From positions 1-16,707 of the forward strand of contig JAFAPF010000198.1 of the NCBI GenBank assembly GCA_019247245.1: a stretch of DNA of 16,707 nt. Direction: 5' to 3'. Source of the stretch: Rubrobacter sp. GTDB lineage: Bacteria > Actinomycetota > Rubrobacteria > Rubrobacterales > Rubrobacteraceae. The notes beneath the pieces were generated by a model. The model was not told the origin of the DNA. It searched no databases and worked only from the letters and a program-made list of their open reading frames with translations. Each line of letters begins with the position of its first letter. Within the stretch, counting starts at the first letter, position 1. Of the stretch, positions 15,271 to 16,707 are shown in pieces. The translations under genes were made by a program, and so were the position numbers.

Positions 15271-16334
15271 GCGAAGGGTGGAAGGAGTTTGCGCCTTACC
15301 TGAAGATCCTCGCGCGGGGCCCCGACAGCCTCACCGACCTCGAGCCCGAGGTGGCCGAGGAAGCTACCGAGCTGATCCTACGCGGGGTAGCGAGCCCGGC
15401 GCAGGCAGCCGGGTTCTTTCTGATCGGACGCGCCAAGGGTAACAGTGCTACGGAGCTCGCCGCCATCTCACGCGCCATGCGCAAGTTCTGCCACCACATA
15501 GAAGCTCTCCACGGTCCTCCGGTCGTCACCGCCAGCGGGGGCTTCGATGGGAAGACCCGTACGTTTAACATTGGGGCGGCGTCCTCCCTCGTTGCCGCTG
15601 CCGCTGGCGGAAGGATCCTCGCTTTAGGTGGCGAGGAGGTGCCCCCGAAAGCCGGGCGAACGAACTTTGACGCTTTGAAGAACCTCGGGATGAAGGCTCC
15701 GCAGACGCTCGAGGCGGCGAGAGCCTCCTTAGAAGAGTACGGATTAGCGGCGACGACGCCCGAATACTACCTGCCTAAGCTCCACGGCCTTCTACAGCTC
15801 CGACGGGAGATGGTGCGCCGAACGGCGCTCAACGTCTCTGAAAAGCTTGTCTCTCCGGTGCCGGGATCCCGTATTCTGGTCGGCATCACCCACCGACACC
15901 CATTCCTCAATACTATACCCGAAGCTCTCGCGGACCTTGGCGTAGACTGCGCTCTTGTCTTCCAAGCGATCGAAGGCTCTGACGAAGCACCGCTCGACGG
16001 TAACTCAGCACTGGTTTGGGTAAAGAACAGAAGGATCGAGGAGTTCCGGATACTGCCGGAGTCTCTAGGACTGTCTAGGGCAACGAAGGCCAACGTGCCC
16101 TGGAAGAGCCCCGAGGACGAAGCCCGGCATCTCCTCTTCGCGCTACATGGAGGGGAGGGTCCGGTAAGCAACCTCATAATCTACAACGCCGCCCTCAGGC
16201 TCTGGGTGGCAGACGAAGACACTCCACTCGAGGACCACGTAAACAAAGCGTGCGAAACCCTGCTCTCCGGTAGCGCTTTAGGGCTCCTGAGGCAGCTTCG
16301 TCAGCCCCTCGCAGCTGCCCGGCTAGGCGTTTAA
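15267..16334 (+). CDS. TrpD-like protein (glycosyltransferase family 3, TrpD2/YbiB type)
   Basis: This 355-residue protein has the fold pattern of anthranilate phosphoribosyltransferase: a helical N-terminal domain, then ASGGFDGKTRTFNIGAASS (89-107, where TrpD has the PRPP loop GTGGDG..TFNIS), and ALGGEEVPPKAGRTNFDALKNLG (119-141, where TrpD has KHGNRSVSSKSGSADVLEALG). The C-terminal helix NAALRLWVADEDTPLEDHV (307-325) is TrpD-like. The KHGNR motif is lost and the later substrate motifs are altered, so it is unlikely to make tryptophan. E. coli YbiB, of the TrpD2 group, binds nucleic acid; a function in nitrate assimilation is not known to me. TTG 15267 has GGAGGAG (15252-15258) at ideal spacing and overlaps the nirD stop by four bases (TTGA), so it is a true fourth cistron of the operon. 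Confidence 0.82.
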   Translation: MSEGWKEFAPYLKILARGPDSLTDLEPEVAEEATELILRGVASPAQAAGFFLIGRAKGNSATELAAISRAMRKFCHHIEALHGPPVVTASGGFDGKTRTFNIGAASSLVAAAAGGRILALGGEEVPPKAGRTNFDALKNLGMKAPQTLEAARASLEEYGLAATTPEYYLPKLHGLLQLRREMVRRTALNVSEKLVSPVPGSRILVGITHRHPFLNTIPEALADLGVDCALVFQAIEGSDEAPLDGNSALVWVKNRRIEEFRILPESLGLSRATKANVPWKSPEDEARHLLFALHGGEGPVSNLIIYNAALRLWVADEDTPLEDHVNKACETLLSGSALGLLRQLRQPLAAARLGV

Positions 16335-16352
16335 CACCGCGAACCTTTGTAT

Positions 16353-16553
16353 TTACCGGCGGCGGAGCTGGCGTGCTATTAGCTTGACGATGACACGCCG
16401 GACGTGCGGGTCCTTGAGGAGCCTGGTGGCAACACGGCGCGCCCTCGGGTTTAGGAGGAGCTTGATCGCGAGGTTCTTCTTGCTCAAGAGGACATCACTT
16501 CTGATCTTGCTTGTATCTTGGGGAGCACTGAACGCGTCTGTGGAGGCCGACAA
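16353..16553 (-). CDS. Small basic hypothetical protein
   Basis: Of 66 residues, the C-terminal half is strongly basic and amphipathic (NPRARRVATRLLKDPHVRRV, then VKLIARQLRRR). Codon third positions are G/C-rich like real genes here. The start TTG 16553 is 12 bases after the stop of the probable sortase on the same strand; the ribosome site is weak, and a second TTG at 16487 is possible. No family recognised. It converges on the TrpD-like gene. Confidence 0.45.
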   Translation of the reverse strand: MSASTDAFSAPQDTSKIRSDVLLSKKNLAIKLLLNPRARRVATRLLKDPHVRRVIVKLIARQLRRR

Positions 16554-16565
16554 GAAGGCCCCGAT

Positions 16566-16707
16566 TTAGCCGACCCAGTCGGCCTGAACTATCAAACGGC
16601 CCGACTCAGGTCCTCCATCAAAGAGCCTCGGCCCTATCGTCCACCAATCAGAGGTGGTCTCGGTACAGGTCTGCAATGAAACCATATCTCTGCCTCTCAT
16701 CGGAGCC
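16566..16707 (-). CDS. Probable sortase, C-terminal fragment
   Basis: The frame enters from the window edge and ends at TAA 16566-16568. It contains MVSLQTCTE, matching the sortase TLxTC motif with the catalytic cysteine, and after an insertion with two Trp the GRLIVQADWVG segment, matching the catalytic arginine strand. Sortases join surface proteins to the cell envelope. Only about 46 residues are visible; the catalytic histidine lies outside the window and the class cannot be assigned. Confidence 0.58.
   Translation of the reverse strand, partial: APMRGRDMVSLQTCTETTSDWWTIGPRLFDGGPESGRLIVQADWVG

Overview
The window reads as chromosome of a moderately GC-rich actinobacterium. My best guess is the Rubrobacter lineage, from protein character, frequent GTG/TTG starts and strong purine-rich ribosome sites; this is inference, because no rRNA or other phylogenetic marker is present.

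Left part (1-1750). The N-terminus of a class B penicillin-binding protein (minus strand, leaving the window at base 1) is followed by about 290 bases with no supported gene. Next comes a decayed minus-strand reading frame of unknown family (578-1131), a perfect 14-bp hairpin, and a CPBP-type membrane protease gene interrupted by one frameshift in an A6/T6 run. Palindromic DNA at 1730-1753 separates the protease from the next, divergent gene.

Middle part (1750-8560). A phosphomannomutase/phosphoglucomutase (+) faces a membrane-anchored BON-domain protein (-). Then come two overlapping minus-strand genes: a two-domain CbiX-type sirohydrochlorin chelatase and a protein resembling the iron-sulfur part of Deinococcus DR2241. 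After these lie a CitG/MdcB-like (COG1767) gene and, just upstream of it, a clearly broken peroxiredoxin gene with two in-frame TAG codons and two opposite frameshifts. A YbdK/EgtA-type carboxylate-amine ligase (GCS2 family, +) starts with an unusual 15-bp perfect hairpin inside its first codons.

Right part (8560-16707). This is a compact assimilatory nitrate locus. A NarK-type nitrate transporter (-) is transcribed away from a tightly packed + strand operon: ferredoxin-type assimilatory nitrate reductase, sirohaem nitrite reductase large subunit (NirB), Rieske small subunit (NirD) and a divergent TrpD-like glycosyltransferase-family-3 protein. Each junction in the operon overlaps by 4 or 8 bases, so the genes are probably translationally coupled. 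The sirohydrochlorin chelatase pair about 5 kb away plausibly supplies the sirohaem NirB needs. The window ends with a small basic protein and the C-terminus of a probable sortase, both minus strand.

Most worth a second look: the TrpD-like protein locked into the nitrate operon with altered PRPP-site motifs; the split DR2241 arrangement; the ten-codon leader ORF that takes the perfect Shine-Dalgarno in front of a TTG-started nitrate reductase; the hairpin in the GCS2 gene; and several decaying genes beside a fully intact nitrate operon. I saw no CRISPR array, tRNA, rRNA, insertion sequence or phage module.
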